DNA of 64,000 bases from DASUBV01 sp036510065 (GTDB lineage Bacteria > Actinomycetota > Actinomycetes > Streptosporangiales > Streptosporangiaceae): positions 70,813 through 134,812 of the forward strand of contig DATCEO010000017.1 of NCBI GenBank assembly GCA_036510065.1, read 5' to 3'. Positions 1-9,056 of this stretch are shown here, piece after piece (position 1 is the stretch's first letter; each line of letters starts with the position of its first letter). Position numbers and translations under genes: made by a program. The notes beneath the pieces were generated by a model. The model was not told the origin of the DNA. It ran no database searches and saw only the letters and a program-made list of their open reading frames with translations.

Positions 1-155
1 GCCGCCCGCTGCAGCACGACCGCCAGCCCGGGGTAGGAGTACGGCGCGTCCGCGGCGCCGCCCAGCAGTGCCAGATGCGAGCCGCGCGCCGGGGCGCTGA
101 CCAGCAGGCGCTGGGTGACTGTCGTCTCACCGACCGATGCTTCTGCGGTCGTCAT
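1..155 (-). CDS. Probable acyl-CoA synthetase (AMP-binding family), N-terminal 51 codons only
   Basis: The minus strand reads open from an ATG at 155 to the window edge. The 51 residues include LVSAPARGSHLALLGG and then YSYPGLAVVLQRAA. This resembles the start of 4-coumarate-CoA-ligase-like acyl-CoA synthetases, where a loop and a 'sYaeLa..v.raA' helix precede the AMP-binding core. No catalytic motif is inside the window, so the family call rests on N-terminal resemblance alone. The gene is transcribed away from the motif-rich spacer at 156-650, which should hold its promoter. It could instead be another ANL-superfamily enzyme. Confidence 0.45.
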   Translation of the reverse strand, partial: MTTAEASVGETTVTQRLLVSAPARGSHLALLGGAADAPYSYPGLAVVLQRA

Positions 156-650
156 GGCGTTCCGCAACCTTTCCGCCTGGGGACCGGCGTCACTCGTCTC
201 AGGCCCGCTGTCTCGCCGGTGCCGCTGGTGGTGCTGTCTTGTCGCTGCCACGGGTTCACGGCGGCGCGTGCGCACGACGCTACGCATGCCGCGCCGTCGT
301 CGCATCGTCAGGAATATGTAGCCGGGTATGTACATCGCCCGGCCCGGCCTGCCTGCGCCGGCCTGGCACTGCGGGCGATGCGCCGGCGCGGCCCCGGCCA
401 GGCCGGCCACCCCCCTCCTGGTGGCCGGATCAACCGAGGCCGCACTGCGCCTCGGTTAAGAAGTTAGGCCTCAGGGGTCCGGCCGCACATGCGCCGAATG
501 AGCCATTCCGATGTGCAGCTCAGGCGTCGGAGCAGGTCACAGGCGTATGTACATGAGCGGGCCGGGCATGTAGCCGCCACCCCGGCCGCCCGGCCCGGCC
601 GGTCAGATCATGTAGGGGACATGGCATGGATGTAACCGGCCCGCGCGGGC
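156..650. other. 495-bp gene-free spacer with repeated ATGTA motifs
   Basis: I see no convincing gene on either strand here; the open frames present have no family resemblance and poor codon bias. The spacer lies upstream of the minus-strand gene starting at 155 and downstream of the regulator ending at 651. It contains GTATGTACAT twice (326-335 and 545-554, each holding the palindrome ATGTACAT), ATGTAGCC twice (316-323 and 568-575), and the relatives ATGTAGGG (610-617) and ATGTAACC (630-637). In DNA this GC-rich, six ATGTA words in 320 bp look non-random and may be sites for a regulator of the gene at 155. Confidence 0.5.
432..457. terminator. Stem-loop, possible terminator
   Basis: AACCGAGGC (432-440) and GCCTCGGTT (449-457) form a perfect 9-bp stem around an 8-nt loop. 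It lies about 190 bp past the stop of the minus-strand regulator and has no clear T-run on that side. It could be a factor-dependent terminator, or a hairpin in the leader of the gene starting at 155. Confidence 0.35.
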
Positions 651-3185
651 TCAGCGGCCGGGTTCCCGTTCGGCCGCCCACGCCGCGACCTGGGCCCGGG
701 AGGTGAAGCCAAGCTTGCCGAAGATGTTGGCCACGTGCCGGGCGGCGGTGGCCGGGCTGATGGTCAGCTCGGCGGCGATGCCCCGGTTGGACAGGCCCCG
801 CGCGATCAGGCCCGCGATTTCCAGCTCACGAGCGGTCAGCACGCTGGGGGAGCCGCCGGCCGGGCCGGCGAATGCGCCGGCGGGAGCGTCGCGGCCGGGA
901 GCGGCGTGGCCCGCAGCGCTGCAGCTGGCAGCTTCACGGCTGGCGGCCTGGCGGCTGGCCGCGTCACGGTCGGCCCGCAGGGCGAACGAGACCGCCCCGT
1001 GCGCGGTCAGCTGCTCGCCCTCGGCGACCAGGGCGGTGACGGCATCCGCCCCGAGCCGCTGGCGCGCCGACTCCAGGAGCGACTCCATGCGGCGCAGCGC
1101 ACCCGGCGATGCGATCTGGCCGAGGGCCGTGCGCAGCGCCGACCCGGCGCTCGCGAGCTTGGTCGCCGCGGCCATGTCGTCGCGCAGGACGGCCAGGGCG
1201 GCAAAGGCCTCGATGCCGCGGATGGTGGCCAGGCGCTGACCGGTGGCCAGGCTGAGCTGGATGCTCTCGCTCAGGCTGGCGGCGGCGGCGTCGAGGTCGG
1301 CCTGTGAGAGGGCGACCAGGCCGATCCCGGCCAGGCACCTGGCCATCTCCGGCCGGGCGTCGATCTGCCGGTACAGCGCCAGCGCGGCGCGGAAATGCCG
1401 CAGGGCCGCGGCGCTGTCGCCGCGCTGCCGGGCCAGGGCGCCGAACCCGTACAGGGTCTGGGCCACCCCCCAGCCGTTGTTGTCCCGCAGCGTCTCCAGG
1501 GCCACCTCGAAGGTCTGCTGCGCTTCGTTGAGCCGACCAAGCCGGGCCAGCACCGACGCCTTCGTGGCCAGCGCCAGGCCCTCCTCCCAGCAGTCCCCGG
1601 CCTTGCGGGCCGCCTGGACCGCCATCTCGGCGCTGTCCAGGGCTTCCTTGGTGCGACCGTCCTGCATCTGGAGCAGGGACAGGAGCCGCCGGGCGCCTGC
1701 CTCTGCGGGCTCGGCGGAGGCCTGGAAGAGGCCCAGGGCGGCCTGGGCGCAGTCGCCCGCCGTCGGGTAGTCCTGCTGCTCGAAGGCCAGCTCGGCCAGG
1801 TGCACCAGGGCGCGCGCCCGGGCGTCCTGCGACATCGGCACCGGCAGCGCGAGCAGCCTGTCGAACCAGGCGACGCCCTCGGTGACGTCCCCGGAGGCCA
1901 CCCAGGCGCTGCGCAGCGCCACGCACAGCCGCAGGCCGCGCTCCGCGTCTTCCCGGCTCAGGCATTCGGACAGGGCGTGCCGGAAATTAGGGCGCTCGAC
2001 GTCGATCCGGTGGTACATCGCGACCCGCGCGGACCAGGGCGGGTCACCGCGCACGAATGCCCTGGCCACGACCTCTTCGCCCAGCCGCAGCAGGTAGTCA
2101 CGGTGCGCGGCCCGGATCTCCGGCTGCTCGCCGGAGGCCGCCAGCCGGTCGGATGCGTACTCGCCGATCGTGTCGAGCAGCCGGTACCGGGCATCGCCGG
2201 CCAGCTCGCCGTCCAGGCTGACCAGCGACTTGTCGATCAGCGCGGCCAGCAGGTCCAGCACGCGGTCGGCCGGGATCTGCTCGTCGGCGCAGACCTGCTC
2301 GGCCATCTCCAGGTTCCACCCGGAGAACACCGACAGCCTGCGCAGCAGCGCCTGCTCCGGCTCGGTGAGCAGCTCGTAGCTCCAGTCCACCGCCGCGCGC
2401 AGCGTCTGCTGGCGCATCGGCGCGGTCCGGTCCCCGGAGGCCAGCAGCTGGAACCGGTCGCTGAGGCGGTCGGCGATCTGGTCGACCGACAGCGCCCGGA
2501 TCCGCGCCGATGCCAGCTCGATGGCCAGCGGAATGCCGTCGAGCATCCGGCACAGCCGGGCCACGGACTGGGCGTTCTCCGCGGTGAGCGCGAATCCTGG
2601 CCGGACGGCCGCGGCCCGGTCGGTGAACAGGCGCACGGCCTCGTGCTCGAGCATCTCGGCCACGCTCAGCCGTTCCAGCGCGGCGGGCAGCTCCAGCGGC
2701 GGCACCCGCCAGACCGTCTCGCCGCGCACCCGCAGCGGCTCCCGGCTGGTCGCGATCACGCGGAATCCCCGGCAGGCGGACAGCAGCCGCTGCACCAGGG
2801 GCGCGCAGGCCTCGACCAGGTGCTCGCAGGTATCCAGGATGAGCAGCAGCTCGCGCGAGCGCAGCGCGTCGCAGAGCGTCTCCGGCAGGGCCCGGTCGGG
2901 CTCCTCGCGGACGCCCAGCGTGGCCGCTACCCGGCGGGCCACGAACTCAGGATCACGCAGGTCAGCCAGCTCAGCGAGCCAGACGCCGTCCGGGAAGGAC
3001 GGGGTCAGGCCGGCGCCGAGGCGGACCGCCAGCCGGGTCTTGCCGATGCCGCCCGGCCCGCAGAGCGTCAGCGCCCGGACGTCGGTGAGCAGCACGGCAA
3101 GCTCCGCCAGGTCTCGCTCGCGCCCGACGAAGCTGTTGGGCTCAGCCGGCAGGTTCCCGGCGCTGAGCAGGATTTCGGTGGTCAT
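651..3185 (-). CDS. NB-ARC ATPase / LuxR-type transcriptional regulator
   Basis: This 844-residue cytoplasmic regulator has the STAND layout. An N-terminal ATPase carries the P-loop GPGGIGKT at residues 43-50 and a Walker B-like LLLILDTCEH near 113-122. A winged-helix region follows, then TPR-like helices across the middle (about 400-700), an Ala/Gly-rich linker near 750-785, and a C-terminal LuxR helix-turn-helix (LTARELEIAGLIARGLSNRG onward). Such proteins are thought to oligomerise when bound to a ligand and NTP and then activate promoters. AGAAGGA stands just upstream of the ATG. The gene at 48260-50824 is a clear paralog with the same architecture. The inducer and targets cannot be read from the sequence. 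Confidence 0.9.
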   Translation of the reverse strand: MTTEILLSAGNLPAEPNSFVGRERDLAELAVLLTDVRALTLCGPGGIGKTRLAVRLGAGLTPSFPDGVWLAELADLRDPEFVARRVAATLGVREEPDRALPETLCDALRSRELLLILDTCEHLVEACAPLVQRLLSACRGFRVIATSREPLRVRGETVWRVPPLELPAALERLSVAEMLEHEAVRLFTDRAAAVRPGFALTAENAQSVARLCRMLDGIPLAIELASARIRALSVDQIADRLSDRFQLLASGDRTAPMRQQTLRAAVDWSYELLTEPEQALLRRLSVFSGWNLEMAEQVCADEQIPADRVLDLLAALIDKSLVSLDGELAGDARYRLLDTIGEYASDRLAASGEQPEIRAAHRDYLLRLGEEVVARAFVRGDPPWSARVAMYHRIDVERPNFRHALSECLSREDAERGLRLCVALRSAWVASGDVTEGVAWFDRLLALPVPMSQDARARALVHLAELAFEQQDYPTAGDCAQAALGLFQASAEPAEAGARRLLSLLQMQDGRTKEALDSAEMAVQAARKAGDCWEEGLALATKASVLARLGRLNEAQQTFEVALETLRDNNGWGVAQTLYGFGALARQRGDSAAALRHFRAALALYRQIDARPEMARCLAGIGLVALSQADLDAAAASLSESIQLSLATGQRLATIRGIEAFAALAVLRDDMAAATKLASAGSALRTALGQIASPGALRRMESLLESARQRLGADAVTALVAEGEQLTAHGAVSFALRADRDAASRQAASREAASCSAAGHAAPGRDAPAGAFAGPAGGSPSVLTARELEIAGLIARGLSNRGIAAELTISPATAARHVANIFGKLGFTSRAQVAAWAAEREPGR

Positions 3186-3399
3186 CGTCCTTCTGGGATA
3201 GTTGACGCGCCCTGCCTCATTGTCGCACCACCCCTGGCTTCCTGCCGACCGTCAGCGAGGGTGAACTTAGCCGGATCTCCTGCGGTATGGGCGGGTATGA
3301 ACAGCTGCCTGACCTGGCCGACTGCGCGCGTCTGCCGGATCTAGTTACTGACAGTGGTCTATCGTCACGTTGCGTGATGCAATTTGCCTGGCGTAGTGC

Positions 3400-4332
3400 G
3401 TGACCTACGGGCTGCTGGCCGCGGCCGCCTGGGGCGTGTCCACGATCGCGGCGGCCAGCGCCGCCCGGCGGATCGGCACCTTTACCGCCGTCCTCGTCAG
3501 CCAGGTCCTGGGCCTGGCGGTGCTCGTGCTGCTGGGCGCGATCCTGCATCCGCCGCTGGCGGCGGTCGGCGGTGCCACGGCCGTCGGGCTGACGAGTGCC
3601 GGCGTGCTGGGACTGATCGGCTGGCTGTGTTATTACCGGGCGCTGGAAAGCGGCCCAGTGGGCCTGGTGAGCTCGATTGGCGCGACCTACGGCGGCGTGA
3701 CGGCGCTGCTGGCGGTGGCCGTGCTCGGTGAGCGCATCGGCAGCATGGGGGGCGCCGGCGTTGCCTTGTCGGTAGCGGGGATCGCCATGGCCACGGCCCG
3801 CAGCACGCCGCCCCCGGCCGCGGCGGGCGGGGCGGAGATGACCGGGCTGGCGGTCATGCACATGGCGGCCCCGGCGCGAACAACCGGGTCGGCCGTGCTC
3901 GCGCGGGGCCTGGGGCGTCCCGGCATCCCGCTGGCCCTGGCCTCGGCGAGCAGCTACGGGGTGGGCGCGTTCCTCCTGGGCCGCTACTCGGCCGGCGCGG
4001 GCTGGCTGCCGTCCACGCTCGTGGCCTACATCGCCTCGGTGGCGGCGCTGGTGCTAGCGCTGCCGTTCCTCGGCCGGCCGCAGCCGCTCCGGGGCCGTGC
4101 GCCGGGCCTGATCTGGGCCGTCGTGGCCGGGCTGACCGAGGTCGGCGCCCTGCTGGCTTTCTCGCGCGGCGGCCAGGTCGGGCAGGTAGCGGTGACCGCG
4201 GCCGTGTCCAGCCTCTACCCGGCGCTCGCCCTGGCCGCGGGCATCCTGATGTTCGGGGAGCGGCTAAGCGGCCGCCAGGTGATCGGGGTGGGCTGCATAG
4301 GCGCCGGCGTGGTCATGCTCGGCCTGGCCTGA
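3400..4332 (+). CDS. EamA/DMT-family membrane transporter
   Basis: This 310-residue, very hydrophobic protein has two EamA repeats, as in drug/metabolite transporters with ten predicted helices. The repeats are about residues 1-130 and 175-310, joined by a Pro/Ala-rich loop near 128-165. Hallmarks are the first-helix AAAAWGVSTIAAASA and the repeat ends AVLGERIGSMGGAGV and ILMFGERLSGRQVIGVGCIG, each with the conserved Gly-Glu-Arg. It probably exports a metabolite or amino acid across the inner membrane; the substrate is unknown. The start is a GTG. Upstream, TTGC-N5-GCAA (near 3370-3383) is a small dyad that could bind a regulator. It converges on the next gene with a 12-bp gap. Confidence 0.85.
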   Translation: MTYGLLAAAAWGVSTIAAASAARRIGTFTAVLVSQVLGLAVLVLLGAILHPPLAAVGGATAVGLTSAGVLGLIGWLCYYRALESGPVGLVSSIGATYGGVTALLAVAVLGERIGSMGGAGVALSVAGIAMATARSTPPPAAAGGAEMTGLAVMHMAAPARTTGSAVLARGLGRPGIPLALASASSYGVGAFLLGRYSAGAGWLPSTLVAYIASVAALVLALPFLGRPQPLRGRAPGLIWAVVAGLTEVGALLAFSRGGQVGQVAVTAAVSSLYPALALAAGILMFGERLSGRQVIGVGCIGAGVVMLGLA

Positions 4333-4344
4333 GGCCGCGGCCCG

Positions 4345-7300
4345 TCAGGCGATGATCACCTCGACCGGCTCGCTGTACCTGGTCCGGCCGAAGTACATGA
4401 CCTTGGCGAGCACCCACCATCGCTGGCCGCGCCGGGCGGCGGCGGGCACGGTGACCCGAAAGCGCAGGACCGCCGTCTTGCCGGCCGCGGCCTCGAAGCC
4501 GCCCGCCCAGTCCGGCACGCAGGCCCAGCTGCCGGCGGGCGAGATGAGCTGGACCTCGCCGCGGATGGCCGAGGCGGCGTGGTTGTCCACCACGATCTCG
4601 ATGTCCCCGCTCTGGCCGGGCGACAGCGTGAGCTCCGGGCCGGACACCGTCACGTCAGCCTCGGCGCTCAGCGCCCGCAGATCGGCCTCGTAATCCGCGA
4701 CAAGCTCGCCCCGCGGCAGGTCGGTCGCGCTGCCCGCCCCGGGTGTCCCCGCCCCGGCTGTCCCCGCCGTGGTTCCGGTGACCACCAGCACCGCGTCCTC
4801 GATCACCTGGCCGAGGTGGTCGCTGAGCTGAGCGGCGACGAAATGATGACCCTCGGCCGCTTCGGGCAGCTGCCGCACCGTCAGGTCCCAGCCAGCGTGC
4901 CCCCGCCCCGGCAGGTCGTAGCGGAGCGGGCCGGGCGGCTGCACGTCCAGGCCCGGCGGAACGCTCAGGCAGACCTCGCCGGCTGTCGCGTCCGGCCCGC
5001 AGGCGACGGTCAGCCGCAGCTGCCCCGCCTCTTGCGGGCTGACGCCGAGGCGGGCGGGTGACAGATGCACCGCCACCGGCATGTTGCCGGCTGGCGCCGG
5101 TCCCTTGCCGTGCAGCCAGTACCGGGCATACACCGGCTGCGCCGCCTCGGGCAGCGCCTGGCCGGGCGCGCCTGCGTCCCGGTCCGCCAGCCACGGCGGG
5201 GCGGCCGGGGTGAGCTCGACGGTGGCCACCCCGGCGGCCGGCACCGCCACCTCCGCGGCGCCGGCCGTGAGCGGCAGCGGCTCGTCCGCCGCGTCCTCGC
5301 ACAGGCCGGCCGCCCGCGCCGCGGTCAGGCCGGTGAAGAGCCGGACCAGCGCCGTGGCTGGGCCGCCGCCGCCGTCCCGCAGCCGCGCCGTCACGCCGTC
5401 GGCCGGGCTGGGCTGCGGGCCGGGGGCGAGCGGGTTGCCGCGCGGCTTGAGCGCGGCCAGGATCGCGGTCGGGGGCTCGACACTGGCCAGGCTGGCGCGG
5501 GCGGGCAGCGGCCCGGAGTGCAGGTCCGTCGTGACGGTCAGCAGGCCCGCGTTGTAGTCCTGCCCGGTCCCGGTGAAGCCTGCCTCGCGCCAGTCGCCCG
5601 GCCCGGCGGCCAGCGCGTACTCGAAGGTGTGGCTCCAGTGCTGCCAGGCGAAGCTGCTGCCATCGGGCGCGGTCCGGGCCGGGCCGTCGATCCAGACGCC
5701 GCAGGGCCAGGAGCTGCACGCCCGCATCAGCGCGATGGTCGCCACGCCGCCGGGCGTGACGAGACTGCTGGGCGTACCGCGGTTGAGCAGCGCGATCGAG
5801 TGCCCGGCCAGCGCGGTCGCCGGGCCGCCCGCGCCCTCGCCGGCCCTGGACGCCTCGGCCGCGCCAGTCGCCGGGGCGGCGGGTACCTCGATGACCGAGT
5901 CGGCCAGGTCTTCGGTCAGCGCCCGGACCGCGGCCGCCAGCTCCGCGGGCCCGGACCCCGCGATGATCAGCACCGGCAGGTCGGCGGCCCCGCGGACGTC
6001 GGCCCTGGGGCCGAAGGCGTCGTCCCGGCTCCTGGCCGCGGGCACCCACAGGCGCGCGGTGCCCGCGGCCCGCAGCTGCCTGGCCAGCTCCGCGGCGGGC
6101 TCCGGCCCGGCCGCCCCCAGGACGGCCGCGGTGAACGCGTTGACGTCGGGACCGCCGAGGGAGATCCGGAAGTCGGGGAGGTTGGAGTCGATCTCGATGG
6201 CGCCGTACCGCGGCCCGGCCGGCTGCGAGCAGGTCGCGGTCACGCCCTGCCGGGCGAGCGCCACGAGCAGCTCGCGGACGGCCTCCCGGCTCAGGCTCGG
6301 GTCGGCGGCCGGATCCGGGCGGCTGGCGGGTACTGGTGGCGTGACCACCTCGGCGACGCCGATCGCCTGCAGCTGCCGCTGCCCGTCGGGGCCGGCCAGC
6401 GCGATCCGGGCGGTGGAGCCGACGCCGAACCACTCGTGGGCCGGGTTGTCGAGAGTGAACGAGTTTCCCGCCACGTCGGAATCGGCCGGCCCGAGCGGCC
6501 GGCCGATCACCGAGACGGCAGTCTGAAAGACCGGCAGGCCGCCGGGCACCCGCACGGGGAAGGCCACCCGCAGCAGCCGGTCCTGGCCGATCGAGCCGTC
6601 CACGTGGGTCCGGAACTCCACCCGGTCGGCCCCGTCCCACAGCAGCGTCTCCTGGGTCACCGTCAGCCCGCCCAGCCGGAGCTGGGAGACCAGCCGCTGG
6701 CCGATCGGGGACCGCTGCGCGCTGACCTGCGCCGGCCGGCTGGCCGACCCGGTGCCGGGTCCCTTGGGGGACAGCAGCCACGGGCCTTCCCCCCACCGCG
6801 GATGCTGGGCGTACTCCTCCTGCAGGATGAGCTCGTTGCCGGGCCCGGCGAGCAGCTCGGTTCCGGCCGCCGTCGAGTAGATGCTGGTCAGCGCGCCACC
6901 ACGAGCCGGATCGGCGGTGACGGCGAAAGCATCGTTCGCTATCGCGGCGCCCGCGGCGGCCCGCCAGCCGGCCGCCTCCTGTGCCTCCTGAGTCGCCGGT
7001 CCGCCGGGCACCGGGCAGGCCAGGTAGGTGCGGTAACCGACGGCCGGAACGTCGGCCGCCCGGAAGGTCAGCGTCACGGCTGCGAGCGTGCCGTCGCGAT
7101 GACACCGGACCCCCTCGGCCAGGAAGGGAACGACCGCGCCGGACTCGTCACGCAGCTCGATCCAGCCGGCGGCACCGTCCGGCTCCAGCACCGCGGTCGC
7201 GAGCCCGGACCGCGCCGTCGACAGGGTGTTCACCACCACGACCGCGATGGCGCCGCTGGGCGCCGCGCCGCGGGGCGGCCCGGCCACGGCCGCCACCGGG

Positions 7301-8913
7301 ACCGCCGCGCCGGCTGTTGCGCCGGCTGCCGCCTCGGCCGTTGCGCCGGCTGCCGCGCTGGCGGTATCGGCCAGGCCGGCGAGGTAGCCGGCGGCCTCGT
7401 CGCGGGCCGCGCTGCCGCGCTGCCAGGCCTCCCGCCAGCCGGCCAGCAGGTCAACGTAGACCTGGTCGCCCTCGGTACCGGTGATCGCGTCGTGGTGGGC
7501 GCCGAAGACCAGCAGCCGCCAGGCGCGGTCCAGGCTGGCCAGCGGATAGCGGGCGCCGGCCAGCCAGGCCAGGGTGGCCAGCCGCTCGCCGTCCAGCAGC
7601 GCGGTCTCGGCCTCCCGCTGCGCCTGCTTGGTGTCGGTGTAGGAGACGTCCTTGCCGGTATAGACCGGGTTCATGTCCCGGGTCTGCGGCGTGATCCAGG
7701 CGTCCCCGCGGGCCGCCTCGCCCCGGACAGCCGCGAAGAACTCCCGGGGCAGCGCCATCACGAACCGCGGCCACACATGCCGCGCGTTCCAGTCCCGGTG
7801 AATCGAGGTGGCCCAGCGCGAGGGAACGACATGGTCACCGCCGACGGGCAGCAGCACGTTGCGGGTGGCCGCCACGGGCGCCAGCTCGAGGAACTGCTGG
7901 TAGGCGTCGGCCTCCGCGGTGGCCAGGTCGGCGGCGTGCTGCGTGCCCCAGCCGGCCGAGTAGTGGTTGGCCATGTAACTGGTGAGCAGGCCGCCGCCGT
8001 CCGGCGAGAGCCACTCGAACTCGGCCGCGAACTGCATCAGCCGGTTGTCGCCGGCGGTCCGGCTCGGTCCCCACTGGTGGAACGGCCCTCTGGCCCACGA
8101 CGACTCGGTCATCCCGGCCGCGGCCATGAGTCCCGGGTAGGCGGGATCGAAGCCGAAGGCGTCGAGCATCCACGCGGTGCTCGGGTCGCCCTGCAGCACG
8201 CCGCGCTGATAGGCCAGGCCGTAGACGGCGTTGCGGATGGTCGACTCGGCACAGGTCAGGTTGGTGTTGGGCTCGTTGTAGCTGCCGCCGACCAGCTCGA
8301 TCCGGCCCGCCGCGATCAGGGCCAGCAGGTCGGCCCGGTCCTCGGGGTGGGCGTCGAAATGCGGCTTGAGATAGTCGATCTCGGCCAGCACGAACTTGTA
8401 GTCCGGATCGCGGCGGGCCTCCGCCAGGTGCAGCGTCACCAGCTCGAAGGCGGTCCGGACCTCCGGCAGCTCGCCCTCCTCGCCGGGCAGCAGCAGCCGT
8501 GACTCCAGGAACTGGCCCTGCGTGCTCCACCACACCGGGTCGTAGTGGAAGTGGCTGACCATCCACATCGTCCATCCCGGCTCGGCGATGGTCACGTCGG
8601 CCGCCCGCTCGCAGCGGCCGGCCGCGTCGCGGGCAATGACCGTGACCCGGCGCGACGTTCCAGCGGTGACCTCGGCGCCGACCTGGATGCCGATCTCGGC
8701 GACCTGCTCCCCGCCGGGCGGCGGGGCGGGCACGCGGGCCGGCCCCGGCGTGGTCACCCCCGCGCCGCCGATGGTGACCGTTACTGGCTCGCCCGGCCGC
8801 GTCGCGGTATCGCCGGCGAGCGTGACCAGCACGACCTGCCAGGGCCGGGCGGCCGTGCCGCGGAAGAGCGAGGTGGAAGTGACAGCGCCGATCCGCATGC
8901 CCCATGGTCGCAT
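4345..8913 (-). CDS. Glycoside hydrolase family 38 (alpha-mannosidase-like), very large
   Basis: This 1522-residue protein opens with a beta-rich region (1-110) and then the GH38 catalytic barrel. HFHYDPVWW (121-129) supplies zinc ligands, GGSYNEPNTN follows near 209-218, and WMLDAFGFDP (248-257) carries the expected nucleophile Asp251. The middle-to-late part matches the beta-sandwich regions of alpha-mannosidases, interrupted by an Ala/Gly/Thr-rich stretch near residues 515-560. The last 90 residues look like an NEW3/NPCBM-associated beta domain. No signal peptide is visible, so a cytoplasmic enzyme acting on imported mannosides or mannose conjugates is likely. It is divergent from the LacI regulator at 9057, which may control it. 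At about 1500 residues it is longer than typical bacterial GH38 enzymes (roughly 850-1100). ATG 8898 is an alternative start. Confidence 0.85.
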   Translation of the reverse strand: MRPWGMRIGAVTSTSLFRGTAARPWQVVLVTLAGDTATRPGEPVTVTIGGAGVTTPGPARVPAPPPGGEQVAEIGIQVGAEVTAGTSRRVTVIARDAAGRCERAADVTIAEPGWTMWMVSHFHYDPVWWSTQGQFLESRLLLPGEEGELPEVRTAFELVTLHLAEARRDPDYKFVLAEIDYLKPHFDAHPEDRADLLALIAAGRIELVGGSYNEPNTNLTCAESTIRNAVYGLAYQRGVLQGDPSTAWMLDAFGFDPAYPGLMAAAGMTESSWARGPFHQWGPSRTAGDNRLMQFAAEFEWLSPDGGGLLTSYMANHYSAGWGTQHAADLATAEADAYQQFLELAPVAATRNVLLPVGGDHVVPSRWATSIHRDWNARHVWPRFVMALPREFFAAVRGEAARGDAWITPQTRDMNPVYTGKDVSYTDTKQAQREAETALLDGERLATLAWLAGARYPLASLDRAWRLLVFGAHHDAITGTEGDQVYVDLLAGWREAWQRGSAARDEAAGYLAGLADTASAAAGATAEAAAGATAGAAVPVAAVAGPPRGAAPSGAIAVVVVNTLSTARSGLATAVLEPDGAAGWIELRDESGAVVPFLAEGVRCHRDGTLAAVTLTFRAADVPAVGYRTYLACPVPGGPATQEAQEAAGWRAAAGAAIANDAFAVTADPARGGALTSIYSTAAGTELLAGPGNELILQEEYAQHPRWGEGPWLLSPKGPGTGSASRPAQVSAQRSPIGQRLVSQLRLGGLTVTQETLLWDGADRVEFRTHVDGSIGQDRLLRVAFPVRVPGGLPVFQTAVSVIGRPLGPADSDVAGNSFTLDNPAHEWFGVGSTARIALAGPDGQRQLQAIGVAEVVTPPVPASRPDPAADPSLSREAVRELLVALARQGVTATCSQPAGPRYGAIEIDSNLPDFRISLGGPDVNAFTAAVLGAAGPEPAAELARQLRAAGTARLWVPAARSRDDAFGPRADVRGAADLPVLIIAGSGPAELAAAVRALTEDLADSVIEVPAAPATGAAEASRAGEGAGGPATALAGHSIALLNRGTPSSLVTPGGVATIALMRACSSWPCGVWIDGPARTAPDGSSFAWQHWSHTFEYALAAGPGDWREAGFTGTGQDYNAGLLTVTTDLHSGPLPARASLASVEPPTAILAALKPRGNPLAPGPQPSPADGVTARLRDGGGGPATALVRLFTGLTAARAAGLCEDAADEPLPLTAGAAEVAVPAAGVATVELTPAAPPWLADRDAGAPGQALPEAAQPVYARYWLHGKGPAPAGNMPVAVHLSPARLGVSPQEAGQLRLTVACGPDATAGEVCLSVPPGLDVQPPGPLRYDLPGRGHAGWDLTVRQLPEAAEGHHFVAAQLSDHLGQVIEDAVLVVTGTTAGTAGAGTPGAGSATDLPRGELVADYEADLRALSAEADVTVSGPELTLSPGQSGDIEIVVDNHAASAIRGEVQLISPAGSWACVPDWAGGFEAAAGKTAVLRFRVTVPAAARRGQRWWVLAKVMYFGRTRYSEPVEVIIA

Positions 8914-9005
8914 GGGTCGGTCACGGCCGGGCGGAGGCCAAGTGCGGGCCCGCGCGACCGCAATCGAGGTCAGCCGGCCCGGTTCTGGATACGATCCCGT
9001 TAACA

Positions 9006-9026
9006 GGCTGCGACATTTCGGCAGCC
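9006..9026. promoter_or_regulatory. Inverted repeat ahead of the LacI-family gene
   Basis: GGCTGC (9006-9011) and GCAGCC (9021-9026) are perfect 6-bp arms around a 9-nt AT-richer centre. They lie 30 bp before the regulator's start, in the only spacer between it and the divergent GH38 gene. This may be an operator or a leader hairpin. It does not carry the CAANCGNTTG core of classical LacI-family sites. Confidence 0.3.
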
Positions 9027-9056
9027 GGCCACGCAGGGGCGGGAGCGTGACTGCTG

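Noticed and set aside
5065..8502. 1145-codon open frame on the plus strand
   Set aside because: It is antisense to the GH38 gene. The protein is Arg/Gly/Gln-rich without any motif, a typical mirror frame in very GC-rich DNA.
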